From: Methylobacteriaceae bacterium
Lineage (GTDB): Bacteria > Pseudomonadota > Alphaproteobacteria > Rhizobiales > Beijerinckiaceae
Length of the DNA stretch: 7,955 nucleotides
Assembly (NCBI GenBank): GCA_031272615.1
Contig: JAISTL010000212.1
Span: 1-7,955 of the forward strand
Reading direction: 5' to 3'
Part shown: one piece after another, positions 1-6,933 of the stretch
Numbering within the stretch: the first letter of the stretch is position 1
Layout: every line of letters starts with the position of its first letter
Position numbers and translations under genes: made by a program
The notes under the pieces: model-generated
What the model was told of the DNA's origin: nothing
The model's database searches: none
Seen by the model: the letters and a program-made list of their open reading frames with translations, nothing else

Positions 1-898
1 GGGGATTCGGCTCGGCGGGTTCGGAGTAGTCATCGTAGTCCGCCGTGCGTTTGGAGCTGCGGGGTGCAGGTTCGGCGGGTTCGGCGGGAGAATAGTAATC
101 GAGTTCCGTCAGGCGTTTGGTGCGCGGTTTCGCGGCCTGTACAGGCGCCCTGTCGTCATAGTCGTAGGCATCCCGTTCGGCAAGGCGGGGGCGGGAATTC
201 CGGGCGACGGTCTGTGTCCGCCTGTTCTTGCCGAGCGAACCGGTCGCTTGCGGCAGCGAGGCAAAGACATTGACATTGCGACCCTCGGCTTGCTCGGACG
301 GCGGCAGCCTCTTGATAAGCTCGACGACCATGGCGTGGTTTTCACGGACTTTGGGGCTGGCGCGCGGGCTGGCGGCAGCCTTGCGCAAAACCTGCTCGGC
401 CTCGAACAGCTTCTTGTCCAAGGCAAAGGAGAGGCCGAGATTTGACAGCACCGACGGTTCATTGGGACGAATCTTCAGCGCTTCAAAATAGAATTCCCGG
501 GCGCGCTGCGAATTGCCCTGCTGGTCCTCGATGCTGCCCATGGCCGAGAGGATGGTCCAGTCGGGATGGTCGGGAACGAAGGCGCGCATCAGAATGGGCC
601 GGGCGGCGTCGAACCGGCCGACATTGACCAGCCCTTTGCCGTAGGCGGTCAGTACGGTGCGGTCTTTCGGATGCTTGATGGCGAGTTTTTCAAGAACAGC
701 AATGGCTTGGTCGTTGCGGCCCGCCTCGCGCAGTTTTTCGCCCAAGGCTATGGCAACATCCTTGTTGTTGGGGTCTTTGTGATACCGCGCTTCCAACTCG
801 GTGACGGGCATCCGCTCATAGGAGGAACGGGATGTGGTGACGCATCCGGCAAGCAGGGCAATCAGAGCGAAAACGCACGCGGTCTTCATGGTTTTCAT
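1..898 (-). CDS. tadD: TadD-like TPR lipoprotein (Tad/Flp pilus), 3' end cut by window edge
   Basis: Read in full from 898 down to 2: 299 codons, no stop, so the C-terminus lies outside the window. The N-terminus is a lipoprotein signal: MKTMK, a hydrophobic stretch and lipobox LLAGC with Cys19. Residues 44-178 form four TPR-like units (about 46-77, 80-112, 114-145, 148-178). The stretch PSVLSNLGLSFAL followed by AEQVLRKAAASP and VRENHAMVVEL (148-194) is very like TadD. In known Tad systems TadD is an outer-membrane lipoprotein thought to act as pilotin for the secretin. From about residue 200 the chain is a low-complexity R/P/Y/D tail with repeated EPAEP and DYDDY-type motifs. An in-frame ATG at 919 is possible, but 898 gives a normal signal peptide; SD is weak for both. 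No other tad gene is visible, so the pilus role is inferred from family only. Confidence 0.78.
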   Translation of the reverse strand, partial: MKTMKTACVFALIALLAGCVTTSRSSYERMPVTELEARYHKDPNNKDVAIALGEKLREAGRNDQAIAVLEKLAIKHPKDRTVLTAYGKGLVNVGRFDAARPILMRAFVPDHPDWTILSAMGSIEDQQGNSQRAREFYFEALKIRPNEPSVLSNLGLSFALDKKLFEAEQVLRKAAASPRASPKVRENHAMVVELIKRLPPSEQAEGRNVNVFASLPQATGSLGKNRRTQTVARNSRPRLAERDAYDYDDRAPVQAAKPRTKRLTELDYYSPAEPAEPAPRSSKRTADYDDYSEPAEPNP

Positions 899-984
899 GA
901 AGTGCCCATACTCGGCCATTGCGTTTGAAATACCGGAACTGAAAGACATTAAAAGCGACTCACCTGATTCTCGCATGGTTCTTC

Positions 985-1013
985 ATCGCTCATTAACGTT
1001 AATAAGCGATTAA
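985..1013 (-). promoter_or_regulatory. 26-bp near-palindrome overlapping a CtrA-type box
   Basis: Positions 985-997 and 998-1010 are inverted repeats matching at 12 of 13 positions, centred on TTAACGTTAA. Overlapping it, 998-1013 read on minus is TTAATCGCTTATTAAC, an exact match to the alphaproteobacterial CtrA consensus TTAA-N7-TTAAC. It lies about 100 nt upstream of the tadD start and points toward it. Two GANTC sites, the CcrM methylation target, lie between box and gene at 957-961 and 966-970. No T-run follows either arm, so it is not a terminator. Regulation by CtrA or another dimeric regulator is inference. Confidence 0.5.
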
Positions 1014-1050
1014 AAACCGTTGCGTTGCGTGGAATTCAGCGGTCTGTCGC

Positions 1051-1083
1051 AAACAAAAACCCCGGAAAAAGTGTTTCCGGGGT
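1051..1083 (-). terminator. Rho-independent terminator of carD
   Basis: A perfect 10-bp stem (1074-1083 with 1059-1068, read on minus as ACCCCGGAAA and TTTCCGGGGT) with a 5-nt loop is followed on minus by TTTTGTTT. It starts 34 nt past the carD stop. The plus strand has no T-run after the stem, so it acts on minus only and separates carD from tadD. Confidence 0.9.
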
Positions 1084-1116
1084 CGGTATACTGTCGGATG
1101 AGGTTGAAGAAACCGC

Positions 1117-1686
1117 TCAGGCCGCTTCTTCGGTTTCCATCGGAACGGGAGCGCTCTTGCCGGCGCGGCACGGCGCCTTCGCCAAGCTCTGCTCGACGAG
1201 CTTGAAAGCCTCGGTTTCCGTCATTTTCATGACTGCGGAAACTTCGCGCACGACACGACTGAGGGCGGCTTCGTAAAGCTGCCGCTCGCTGTATGACTGC
1301 TCCGGCTGGGTCTCGGAACGATACAGGTCCCGCACTACTTCGGCCACGGCCAAAATATCGCCGGAGTTGATTTTCGCTTCGTATTCCTGGGCGCGGCGGG
1401 ACCACATGGCCCGCTTGACCCTGGCGCGTCCGCCGAGGAGTTCGAGGGTCTTTTCGATAACCATGGTGCTGCACAGCTTACGCATGCCGACACCCGCCGC
1501 CTTGCTGATCGGCACGCGCAACCGCATCTTGTCTTTTTCAAAGAAAATGACATAGAGGTTGAGTTTTTCACCTGCAATAATCTGCTCTTCAATGGCGGTG
1601 ATGATACCAACACCGTGCGACGGATAAACAATGGCTTCACCCGATTTGAATCCGATACGCTGAACAGTCTTCTTAGCAATCGTCAT
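1117..1686 (-). CDS. carD: CarD/CdnL family RNA polymerase-binding transcription factor
   Basis: 189 residues, typical for the alphaproteobacterial family. Residues about 12-71 are the Tudor-like RNA polymerase interaction domain (GEAIVYPSHGVG at 16-27, FFEKDKMRLRVP at 48-59), which in the family binds the RNA polymerase beta subunit. The helical C-terminal domain holds MWSRRAQEYEAKINSGD (94-110) and AEVVRDLYR. Trp95 aligns with the tryptophan that in mycobacterial and Thermus CarD wedges into the promoter near the -10 element and stabilises the open complex. In Caulobacter the orthologue CdnL supports rRNA transcription and growth. The protein ends in EEAA, like the Ala-Ala end needed for ClpXP turnover of CdnL. 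The open frame extends upstream, but homology starts at MTIAKK and AGGAGG lies 10 nt before ATG 1686; ATG 1695 would leave 1 nt. A strong terminator follows. Confidence 0.96.
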   Translation of the reverse strand: MTIAKKTVQRIGFKSGEAIVYPSHGVGIITAIEEQIIAGEKLNLYVIFFEKDKMRLRVPISKAAGVGMRKLCSTMVIEKTLELLGGRARVKRAMWSRRAQEYEAKINSGDILAVAEVVRDLYRSETQPEQSYSERQLYEAALSRVVREVSAVMKMTETEAFKLVEQSLAKAPCRAGKSAPVPMETEEAA

Positions 1687-1696
1687 TCCTGACATG

Positions 1697-1702
1697 CCTC
1701 CT
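1697..1702 (-). promoter_or_regulatory. Ribosome binding site of carD
   Basis: AGGAGG on the minus strand, 10 nt before ATG 1686 and 1 nt before the in-frame ATG 1695. The spacing supports 1686 as start. Confidence 0.75.
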
Positions 1703-2065
1703 GAATTCCCGGCACTTCCAGTGAACCCTAATCGGTCCGCCGCGGCGCCAGTGAAGTATAACCAATCAAACAAAAGAAACCGGGCAATTTGAACCGTTAA
1801 AATCAAACATCCCGTTTTCCGACACCGGACTCTTCCGGAATCACAACAAAAAACCCCACACCTCACAAGGAAGGTGCACCAGAATATCCGTTAAGCAGGA
1901 ACTCGTTCTCTCCAACCACGAACGGCCATGGAGACATCAGTTTACGGCATTTACGCACTTCTCCAAACGAGAGAACCTGAATGAGAATGGGGGTTATTCA
2001 GTACGTCTCAACTACCATAAAAATAAACAAAAATCAAAGGAATTCTCGGCTCGTTAACCTTCGGC

Positions 2066-2177
2066 AACCCCGAAAAAACGAGACACCATCGGGGTTTGCG
2101 GAGAGCGGCCGGTTGGCCGACATCGTTGAGAGCTTCGGATTTCCGGGGGAACGGGAAGACTGTTTCCGTTCCTTTTC
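2066..2177 (+). ncRNA. Candidate small RNA: three hairpins ending in a terminator
   Basis: Hairpin 1 is AACCCCGA (2066-2073) with TCGGGGTT (2089-2096), 8 bp. Hairpin 2 is CGGCC-GGTT-GGCCG (2106-2119), 5 bp with a tetraloop. Hairpin 3 is a 10-bp stem (2148-2157 with 2163-2172) followed by TTTTC. No coding gene explains the plus-strand terminator. The 5' end is unknown; an AT-rich stretch near 2015-2040 could hold a promoter, but no clear -35/-10 pair is seen. Alternatively these are structures in the 3' untranslated region of fdxA, read on minus. I recognise no RNA family. Confidence 0.28.
2148..2176 (+). terminator. Intrinsic terminator-like hairpin in the fdxA-carD gap
   Basis: Stem 2148-2157 with 2163-2172: ten pairs including one G-U wobble, loop GACTG, then TTTT at 2173-2176. 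The minus strand has no T-run after the stem, so orientation is plus. The T-run is short. Confidence 0.45.
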
Positions 2178-2253
2178 AATGAGTGGAAAACCCGGAATAT
2201 GAAATTCTTTTAACAAACGATGTTAACGTCACGCCGCCGGACTCTGAGTTCCG

Positions 2254-2595
2254 TCAGAGATCGCCTTTTCCGGGGTTTCGGGTGAAATAACGTTCGAATT
2301 TTCTCGGCAGGCCGTTGAAAGAGTCTGATTCCTCGGACTGTTCTTTCTTTTGTGTGATGTTGGGCCAGATTTTGGCCATTTCGGCGTTGAGTTTGACCCA
2401 GCTTTCAATTCCCGGTTCGGAATCCGGGCGAATGGCGTCGGCGGGACATTCCGGCTCGCACACGCCGCAATCGATGCACTCGTCGGGGTGGATCACCAGC
2501 ATCGTCTCGCCTTCATAAAAGCAATCCACCGGGCAGACTTCCACACAGTCCGTAAATTTACATTTGATGCAGTTCTCAAGAACAACGTAAGGCAT
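2254..2595 (-). CDS. fdxA: Seven-iron ferredoxin FdxA ([3Fe-4S][4Fe-4S])
   Basis: 113 residues, the normal length of the Azotobacter FdI-like family in alphaproteobacteria. Cysteines, counting Met1, are 9, 12, 17, 21, 25, 40, 43, 46 and 50. By family alignment C9, C17, C21 and C50 bind the 3Fe-4S cluster (C21 and C50 each precede Pro), C25, C40, C43 and C46 the 4Fe-4S cluster, and C12 is the extra free cysteine of this family. The second motif reads [12 protein letters not shown]. The rest follows the family, with KIWPNIT near residue 80 and PGKGDL at the end. It is a cytoplasmic low-potential electron carrier; the redox partner cannot be told from the window. The open frame reaches 2691, but homology begins at MPYVV and GGGAG lies 11 nt before this ATG. 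It is 102 bp after the S4 gene, so co-transcription or its own promoter are both possible. Confidence 0.97.
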   Translation of the reverse strand: MPYVVLENCIKCKFTDCVEVCPVDCFYEGETMLVIHPDECIDCGVCEPECPADAIRPDSEPGIESWVKLNAEMAKIWPNITQKKEQSEESDSFNGLPRKFERYFTRNPGKGDL

Positions 2596-2697
2596 GAAGT
2601 GATTCGCTCCCGATAAAATCAACCAATCCGGACACTGCGCGACGATACACAATCGGCACAGCCTATAACCCCTTTTTCCGATAGAACACAAGACATT

Positions 2698-3033
2698 TTA
2701 AATCATACGCCGAACCCGCGTCGCCGCGTGAGCCGCAATTGCGGGAGGGTCGGTTTTCGCGGGAGGGGCCGGCGTCATGTCCAGGTACAGCGCGGCGGCT
2801 TCCGCGGCCGGGCCTCGACGTTCGCCCAAGGCCGCCACCTCCACCACCCGCACGCCGGCAGGTTGATTGATGGTCAGCACATCGCCGGGTTTCAAGGGAT
2901 GGGCGCAATCCAGGATGCGGATACTGTTGACCCGCACAAATCCCGCTTCCACCGCCTTCTGCGCCGAAGACCGGCTTTTGAAAAATCGCGCAAACCATAA
3001 CCATTTATCCAGTCTCAGCCGATCATCCCGCAT
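2698..3033 (-). CDS. hslR: S4-domain RNA-binding protein, Hsp15 (HslR) family
   Basis: 111 residues. The S4 RNA-binding fold covers about residues 5-55, with RLDKWLWFARFFKSRSSAQ, then EAGFVRVN and the closing LKPGDVLTI. The remaining third is an Ala/Pro-rich, basic tail ending RVRRMI. E. coli Hsp15 is somewhat longer (133 residues) and binds free 50S subunits carrying a stalled nascent chain to help recycle them; the same role is inferred here from family. The start lies 7 nt after the helicase stop. No good SD precedes it (AAGGA is about 20 nt away), which suggests translational coupling to the helicase. The pairing of RNA helicase and S4 protein suggests a shared role in RNA or ribosome metabolism, but that is inference. 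Confidence 0.9.
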   Translation of the reverse strand: MRDDRLRLDKWLWFARFFKSRSSAQKAVEAGFVRVNSIRILDCAHPLKPGDVLTINQPAGVRVVEVAALGERRGPAAEAAALYLDMTPAPPAKTDPPAIAAHAATRVRRMI

Positions 3034-3040
3034 GGCGTTT

Positions 3041-6000
3041 TCAGGATTTGTCGTCCTTGAGTTGCTCCTTCAGGGCAAGCAGCTTGGCAAAAGGCGAGTC
3101 CAGGTTCGGTTCGCGGGAGCCGCCGGCGGAGGCATAGGGGCGATCATGCCAATCGGAACTCCGATCACGATCTTTGTCCCGGCCGCGGAACCGGTTGGGT
3201 TTGCCGCCGTCTTTGCGCCGGTCGAACCGCGGCCGCTCAGAGCGATCTCCCCGCTCCGGACGATCGGCACGTTGAGGACGATCCGCAGGTATCGGACGCT
3301 CCGGACGCTCCGGACGTTCTCCCGAAGACGCGGCGGGCGGGCGGCGGTCCGGTCTCGGCGGGCGCTCTCCGGCAGCGGCGGGCGCGCGCCGTTCATCATC
3401 GTCTCTGGCCTTGTGCCGGTGCCGGAAAAAACGTTTCCTGTCTTCCGGCGACCGCTGCGACCTGTCGTGGGAATGGAGCGGCCGCCGGTGCTGGTGCCAC
3501 ACTTCAATGAGCGGCGGCGCCTCCAATACCGGGGCGTCGGTTCCGGTGGGAGTCGTTTCCGGAGCAGCCGTTTCAGCGGCTGCGGATTCGGGTGCATCGG
3601 CAACGGCGGTTGCGGCACTCTCGACAGGGTCGGCGGTGACCGCCGGTTCTGCAGGAGACTCTTCGGTTTTTTCCGCATTTTCCACCGGTTGGGAGCCGTT
3701 GTTGGCGGGTTCCGGTTCGACCGATTGAGCTGCAACGGGTTCGACGATGTGGGTCCCGGTCTGCGCGGCTTCTTCCGTGGAAGCGGTTTCGCTTTCCGCG
3801 GCAACGGCGGGTTCAGGTTCGTCCGGTTGAGCCGCCGCGGGTCCGGCGATGGCGGCTTCGCTCTGTGTGGCATCTCCCGCAGAAGCGGGTTCGTTTTCAG
3901 TGGTAACAGGAGAACCCGGTTCTTCCGACAAAACCGGCGCCGGCGGGGATACCGGCGTGGTCGCCGCCGCGGCCAGCAACGGCACGGTAATGGCCGGGCC
4001 GGGGCGGCTTTCACTGACATAGCCCAGGGATTTCAGGATCCCGGCGAATTCCTCTCCGGCGCAGCCCACCAGCGATGTCATCGCCACGGTGGGAACAAAT
4101 CCGTCGCCGTCCGCCGCCCCTGTCGGCGGTTCACCCGGAGTTTCACCGGGGCGATAGGCAATGGCCGGCCGAATCAGGTCGGCGAGGCGCTCAAGAATGT
4201 CGATGCGCAGCACGCGGCTGCCGCTGGGACGAAAACCGGCGGCACGATAAAGCGCTACGGGAATGTCCGGATCCAGCGGGAAGGACGTCCGCCCGGAACC
4301 GGCGAGGGGGGCGATTTCCGCCAGCCCCTTCTGCTCCAGTCCGCCGTTCATCAGAGCCCACAGCTGGGTGATCAACAGGCGCGGCGCCGGTTTCAGCACG
4401 GCGGGCAGAAACAGGTGATAGGCGCCGAAGCGCACACCGAGTTTGCGCAGCGCGGCCCGGCTGTCCTGCTCGAGATTGCGGACATCCTGCAGCACCTTGG
4501 CGCGTTCGAGAATACCGAGGCCTTCATAGAGCTGGAAGGCAAGCCCGCGGGCGATTCCCTCGAGGTCCGCCGCCTCGCGCAACTGGAGCAACGGTTCCAG
4601 CAGACGGCCGATATGGGCTTTCAGCCAGGCGGCAACGCGGGTGTGCACCTTTTCCAGCTCGGCGCCGTTCAGGGAGTCGTCACAAATGAGCCTGAACCCC
4701 GGCTCAAGTACGACGAGACCCGGTTCCAAACGGGCGACAGGGGTACCCAGCCAGCGTATGATGCCGTCCAGAGACAGCAGCAGGTTGGAATCGGCGGTTT
4801 CCGCCAGGCGGGCGGCGCGCGCCTGGATTTCCTGCACCAGGGCATTTTGCGCGGCCTGCCGCAGCACCCGCGCTTCTTCACCCGCGGCGTTGGAATCGGG
4901 TGTGAAAACGAAGCCGGAAAGGGTTCCGATATTTTGACCCTCAACGACAACCTCGCCGGTGGGGGATATCTCAGCCTCAAGCATTTTGTTCTCTCTCAAG
5001 CGCCGTAACAGAACGCTGGTCCTGCGGTCGATGAAGCGCTGCGCGAGTCGCTCGTGCAGTGCATCGGATAACGAGTCCTCAACTTGCCGCGTGACCGTCT
5101 GCCAATGGGCCGATTCACGCAGCCAGTCAGGATGATTAGCAATAAAACTCCACGTGCGCACCTGCGAAATTCGGTTGGACAGGGTATCCATATCACCATC
5201 TGTGCGGTTTAGGGAAGATATTTGTCTTTTAAACCAGTCATTTGGTATACCCCGGCCGTCGCAGATGAATTGAAAAACGGTGCGGATAAGCTCTGCGTGA
5301 GCCTGTGGAGAGACCTTCCGGTAGTCGGGAATCCGGCACACATCCCACAGACATTCCACCGCCGACGCGGTTCGGGTCATGGCGCGAATCCCGTCGTCCC
5401 GGGCCAGGGTTTCCAAGGCGATGACGTCTTCGGCAAACGGCGCCCGGGTCAATCCGTGCTCCCGCGGTGTGCGTTCGAGACTCGTCTGCAGCATGGCGAG
5501 GCTGGAAAAGTCGAGGTCGGGATTGCGCCACTGCAGCACGTAGAACGGGTCAAAGCGGTGCTCCTCGATGGCTTCGATGGTGTCCTCGTCAAAGAACGGG
5601 CAGCGGCCCGTCGTGCCGAAGGTACCGTCTTCCAGATGCCGCCCGGCGCGCCCGGCAATCTGTGCCAGCTCCAGCGGATAGAGATTGCGGAAACGGAAGC
5701 CGTCGAACTTGCGGTCCCCGGCGAAGGCGACATGGCGGACATCCAGGTTGAGGCCCATGCCGATGGCGTCGGTGGCGACGATGTAATCCACTTCTCCCGA
5801 CTGGAACAGTTCCACTTGGGCGTTGCGGGTGCGCGGCGACAGGGCGCCCAGCACCACCGCGGCGCCGCCTTTCTGGCGCCGGATCCATTCTGCGGTTTCA
5901 TAAACATCCTCCACCGAAAACGCCACCACCGCCGAGCGCGGCGGCAGGCGCGACAGTTTGCGCGCGCCGGAATAGGTGAGTTTGGAGAGCCGCGGGCGAC

Positions 6001-6454
6001 TGATGATATGCGAGCCGGGAATCAGCGCCTCCACCAGCGGCGCCATGGCCGAGGAGCCGAGCAGCAGGGTTTCGTCGGTGCCGCGCTGGTTGAGAAGGCG
6101 GTCGGTGAACACGTGGCCGCGGTCCAGGTCCGCCGCCAGCTGAATTTCATCCACCGCGACAAACGCCGGTTGCAGATCCCGGGGCATGGCTTCCACCGTG
6201 CACACCCAATAGCGGGCGTTATCCGGGCGGATTTTCTCCTCGCCGGTGATGAGCGCCACCCGCGAAACACCCACCTTTTCCGCCACCTTGTGGTAGACCT
6301 CGCGGGCAAGCAGCCGCAGCGGCAGGCCGATCATGCCCGACGGATGGGCCACCATGCGCTCGATGGCGTACCAGGTTTTGCCGGTATTGGTGGGGCCGAG
6401 AATGGCCGTGACACCACGCGCGCGCAGGTTGGGAGGAAGCGACCGCTGAAACAT
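3041..6454 (-). CDS. SUV3-like ATP-dependent RNA helicase with long disordered tail
   Basis: 1137 residues, superfamily 2. Motifs counted from ATG 6454: Walker A GPTNTGKT (20-27), Walker B DEIQ (102-105), GSS motif III (133-135), motif V ATDAIGMGLN (227-236), motif VI QIAGRAGR (265-272). DEIQ, GMGLN and QIAGRAGR are the signatures of the SUV3 group; mitochondrial SUV3 unwinds RNA for degradation with PNPase. A conserved alphaproteobacterial region follows (WDVCRIPDYRK, RTDGDMDTLSNRI, FVDRRTS-like RFIDRRTS, RFGAYHLF) and ends at MTSLVGCAGEEF and LKSLGY near residue 810. Beyond that are an Ala/Pro/Glu tail (about 812-985), partly duplicated, and an Arg/Asp/Pro-rich basic tail (about 985-1137), probably disordered and RNA-binding. 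The frame opens upstream to a GTG at 6532, but ATG 6454 puts Walker A near residue 20 as in relatives. The SD is weak. It is followed 7 nt later by the S4 gene. The partner nuclease is not in the window. Confidence 0.95.
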   Translation of the reverse strand: MFQRSLPPNLRARGVTAILGPTNTGKTWYAIERMVAHPSGMIGLPLRLLAREVYHKVAEKVGVSRVALITGEEKIRPDNARYWVCTVEAMPRDLQPAFVAVDEIQLAADLDRGHVFTDRLLNQRGTDETLLLGSSAMAPLVEALIPGSHIISRPRLSKLTYSGARKLSRLPPRSAVVAFSVEDVYETAEWIRRQKGGAAVVLGALSPRTRNAQVELFQSGEVDYIVATDAIGMGLNLDVRHVAFAGDRKFDGFRFRNLYPLELAQIAGRAGRHLEDGTFGTTGRCPFFDEDTIEAIEEHRFDPFYVLQWRNPDLDFSSLAMLQTSLERTPREHGLTRAPFAEDVIALETLARDDGIRAMTRTASAVECLWDVCRIPDYRKVSPQAHAELIRTVFQFICDGRGIPNDWFKRQISSLNRTDGDMDTLSNRISQVRTWSFIANHPDWLRESAHWQTVTRQVEDSLSDALHERLAQRFIDRRTSVLLRRLRENKMLEAEISPTGEVVVEGQNIGTLSGFVFTPDSNAAGEEARVLRQAAQNALVQEIQARAARLAETADSNLLLSLDGIIRWLGTPVARLEPGLVVLEPGFRLICDDSLNGAELEKVHTRVAAWLKAHIGRLLEPLLQLREAADLEGIARGLAFQLYEGLGILERAKVLQDVRNLEQDSRAALRKLGVRFGAYHLFLPAVLKPAPRLLITQLWALMNGGLEQKGLAEIAPLAGSGRTSFPLDPDIPVALYRAAGFRPSGSRVLRIDILERLADLIRPAIAYRPGETPGEPPTGAADGDGFVPTVAMTSLVGCAGEEFAGILKSLGYVSESRPGPAITVPLLAAAATTPVSPPAPVLSEEPGSPVTTENEPASAGDATQSEAAIAGPAAAQPDEPEPAVAAESETASTEEAAQTGTHIVEPVAAQSVEPEPANNGSQPVENAEKTEESPAEPAVTADPVESAATAVADAPESAAAETAAPETTPTGTDAPVLEAPPLIEVWHQHRRPLHSHDRSQRSPEDRKRFFRHRHKARDDDERRAPAAAGERPPRPDRRPPAASSGERPERPERPIPADRPQRADRPERGDRSERPRFDRRKDGGKPNRFRGRDKDRDRSSDWHDRPYASAGGSREPNLDSPFAKLLALKEQLKDDKS
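3705..3900 (-). repeat. 102-bp tandem duplication inside the helicase tail
   Basis: Blocks 3705-3798 and 3807-3900 align base for base without gaps, with the same phase 102 bp apart (34 codons) and clear but diverged identity. In protein each unit has an [E/S]xExAS core, an AxQ step and a close at VEPEPA or DEPEPA, residues about 852-917. The in-frame period means length change here keeps the reading frame. Confidence 0.65.
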
Positions 6455-6485
6455 GAAATCCGGAACGTATGAACTGCAACGCGCC

Positions 6486-6514
6486 CTTATAGCGCGGAAA
6501 CGGCAGAAAGGAAA
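6486..6514 (-). promoter_or_regulatory. Possible promoter of the helicase gene
   Basis: On minus, TATAAG (6486-6491) lies 17 bp after TTTCCT (6509-6514) and 32 nt before ATG 6454. The -10 is good, the -35 poor. If used, the start of transcription falls between it and 6454, which argues against the upstream GTG at 6532. Confidence 0.3.
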
Positions 6515-6658
6515 TGTGGAGAGGACAGACACAATCGAATCGCTGGGCGGTGCTGCGTCAGCTGCTACGCAAGGCAGATTGAACTGAATAACACTGTGAC
6601 AGGCCTCCGTTCGCAGTTAAGGTTGGAATCTCGTTGGTGGATATAGTTGGAGCGCTGA

Positions 6659-6790
6659 ATGATGACGCAAAGAATCGTGCTTGGATCTAAAGTTTTGAAC
6701 AGCGGAGGAGGACAGCAAGTGTATCCTTACTACTTGATCATGATCCATTTTTTAAAAACTCGGGCATGGCCTCGGGGAGTGACCGGATGA
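6659..6790 (+). CDS. Small ORF, 43 residues, unknown
   Basis: ATG ATG at 6659/6662 preceded by GGAG at a 6-nt gap, open to TGA at 6788-6790. It begins MMTQRIVLGSKVL; the second half, YPYYLIMIHFLKTR, is hydrophobic then basic. A second, stronger SD-like run GGAGGAGG (6704-6711) lies 7 nt before an in-frame GTG at 6719, so a 23-codon version is also possible. The stop falls inside a terminator-like hairpin. I do not recognise the peptide. It could be a leader peptide, a small membrane-active peptide, a 5' remnant of a duplicated gene, or not coding. The LIMIxFxKxR stretch recurs 200 bp downstream in frame with the Sel1 gene. Confidence 0.25.
   Translation: MMTQRIVLGSKVLNSGGGQQVYPYYLIMIHFLKTRAWPRGVTG
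6734..6760 (+). repeat. Direct repeat copy 1 (200-bp spacing)
   Basis: Begins TTGATCATGATC and matches 6934-6960 at 20 of 27 positions by hand count. It contains the 10-bp palindrome GATCATGATC (6736-6745). In the small-ORF frame it encodes LIMIHFLKT. Confidence 0.45.
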
Positions 6791-6817
6791 CGCCGTGCGA
6801 GCTTCCGGTCTGTTTTT
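6781..6817 (+). terminator. Terminator-like hairpin after the small ORF
   Basis: GACCGGA (6781-6787) pairs with TCCGGTC (6804-6810), 7 bp with a 16-nt loop, followed by TGTTTTT (6811-6817). The small-ORF stop codon lies in the loop. The minus strand shows no T-run. It may end the small-ORF transcript or attenuate the Sel1 gene; the large loop lowers confidence. Confidence 0.35.
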
Positions 6818-6933
6818 GGTACTTGAAAAGCCGTTGTTGTATCGGTTCTACGAATCGGGAAAAGAGGATGGCGCCGCGACTTCGAGGTGAAGTGTAGAGC
6901 TGGGATGCGGCATTGAATGATAGATATAACCAA

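Larger units (their letters stand above)
1687..2253 (-). other. Intergenic region between fdxA and carD, no convincing gene
   Basis: 567 bp. Short open frames here (plus 1981-2202, minus 2034-2216) have no recognisable protein and no good ribosome binding site. A TATACT hexamer at 1755-1760 on minus could be a -10 for carD, but no -35 sits at the right distance. CCAGTGAA occurs twice, 30 bp apart (1718-1725, 1748-1755), around a 10-bp palindrome CGCCGCGGCG (1738-1747) in the likely carD leader. The plus strand at 2066-2176 has a cluster of hairpins, listed separately. No T-run terminator for fdxA is seen. Confidence 0.6.

Noticed and set aside
1905..1976. Inverted repeat GTTCTCTC / GAGAGAAC
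   Set aside because: Arms are 8 bp with about 56 nt between them and no further support; likely chance.
2867..5008. Plus-strand open frame of 713 codons
   Set aside because: It lies opposite the helicase C-terminal half, is rich in Gly, Arg and Phe with no domain, and arises from GC-rich codon bias on the coding strand.
5222..6472. Plus-strand open frame of 416 codons
   Set aside because: Antisense to the conserved helicase motifs; composition (His, Arg, Gly) fits a shadow frame and no family is recognised.
6554..6571. Small hairpin TGCGT / ACGCA
   Set aside because: Five-bp stem, 8-nt loop, no T-run or conserved context.
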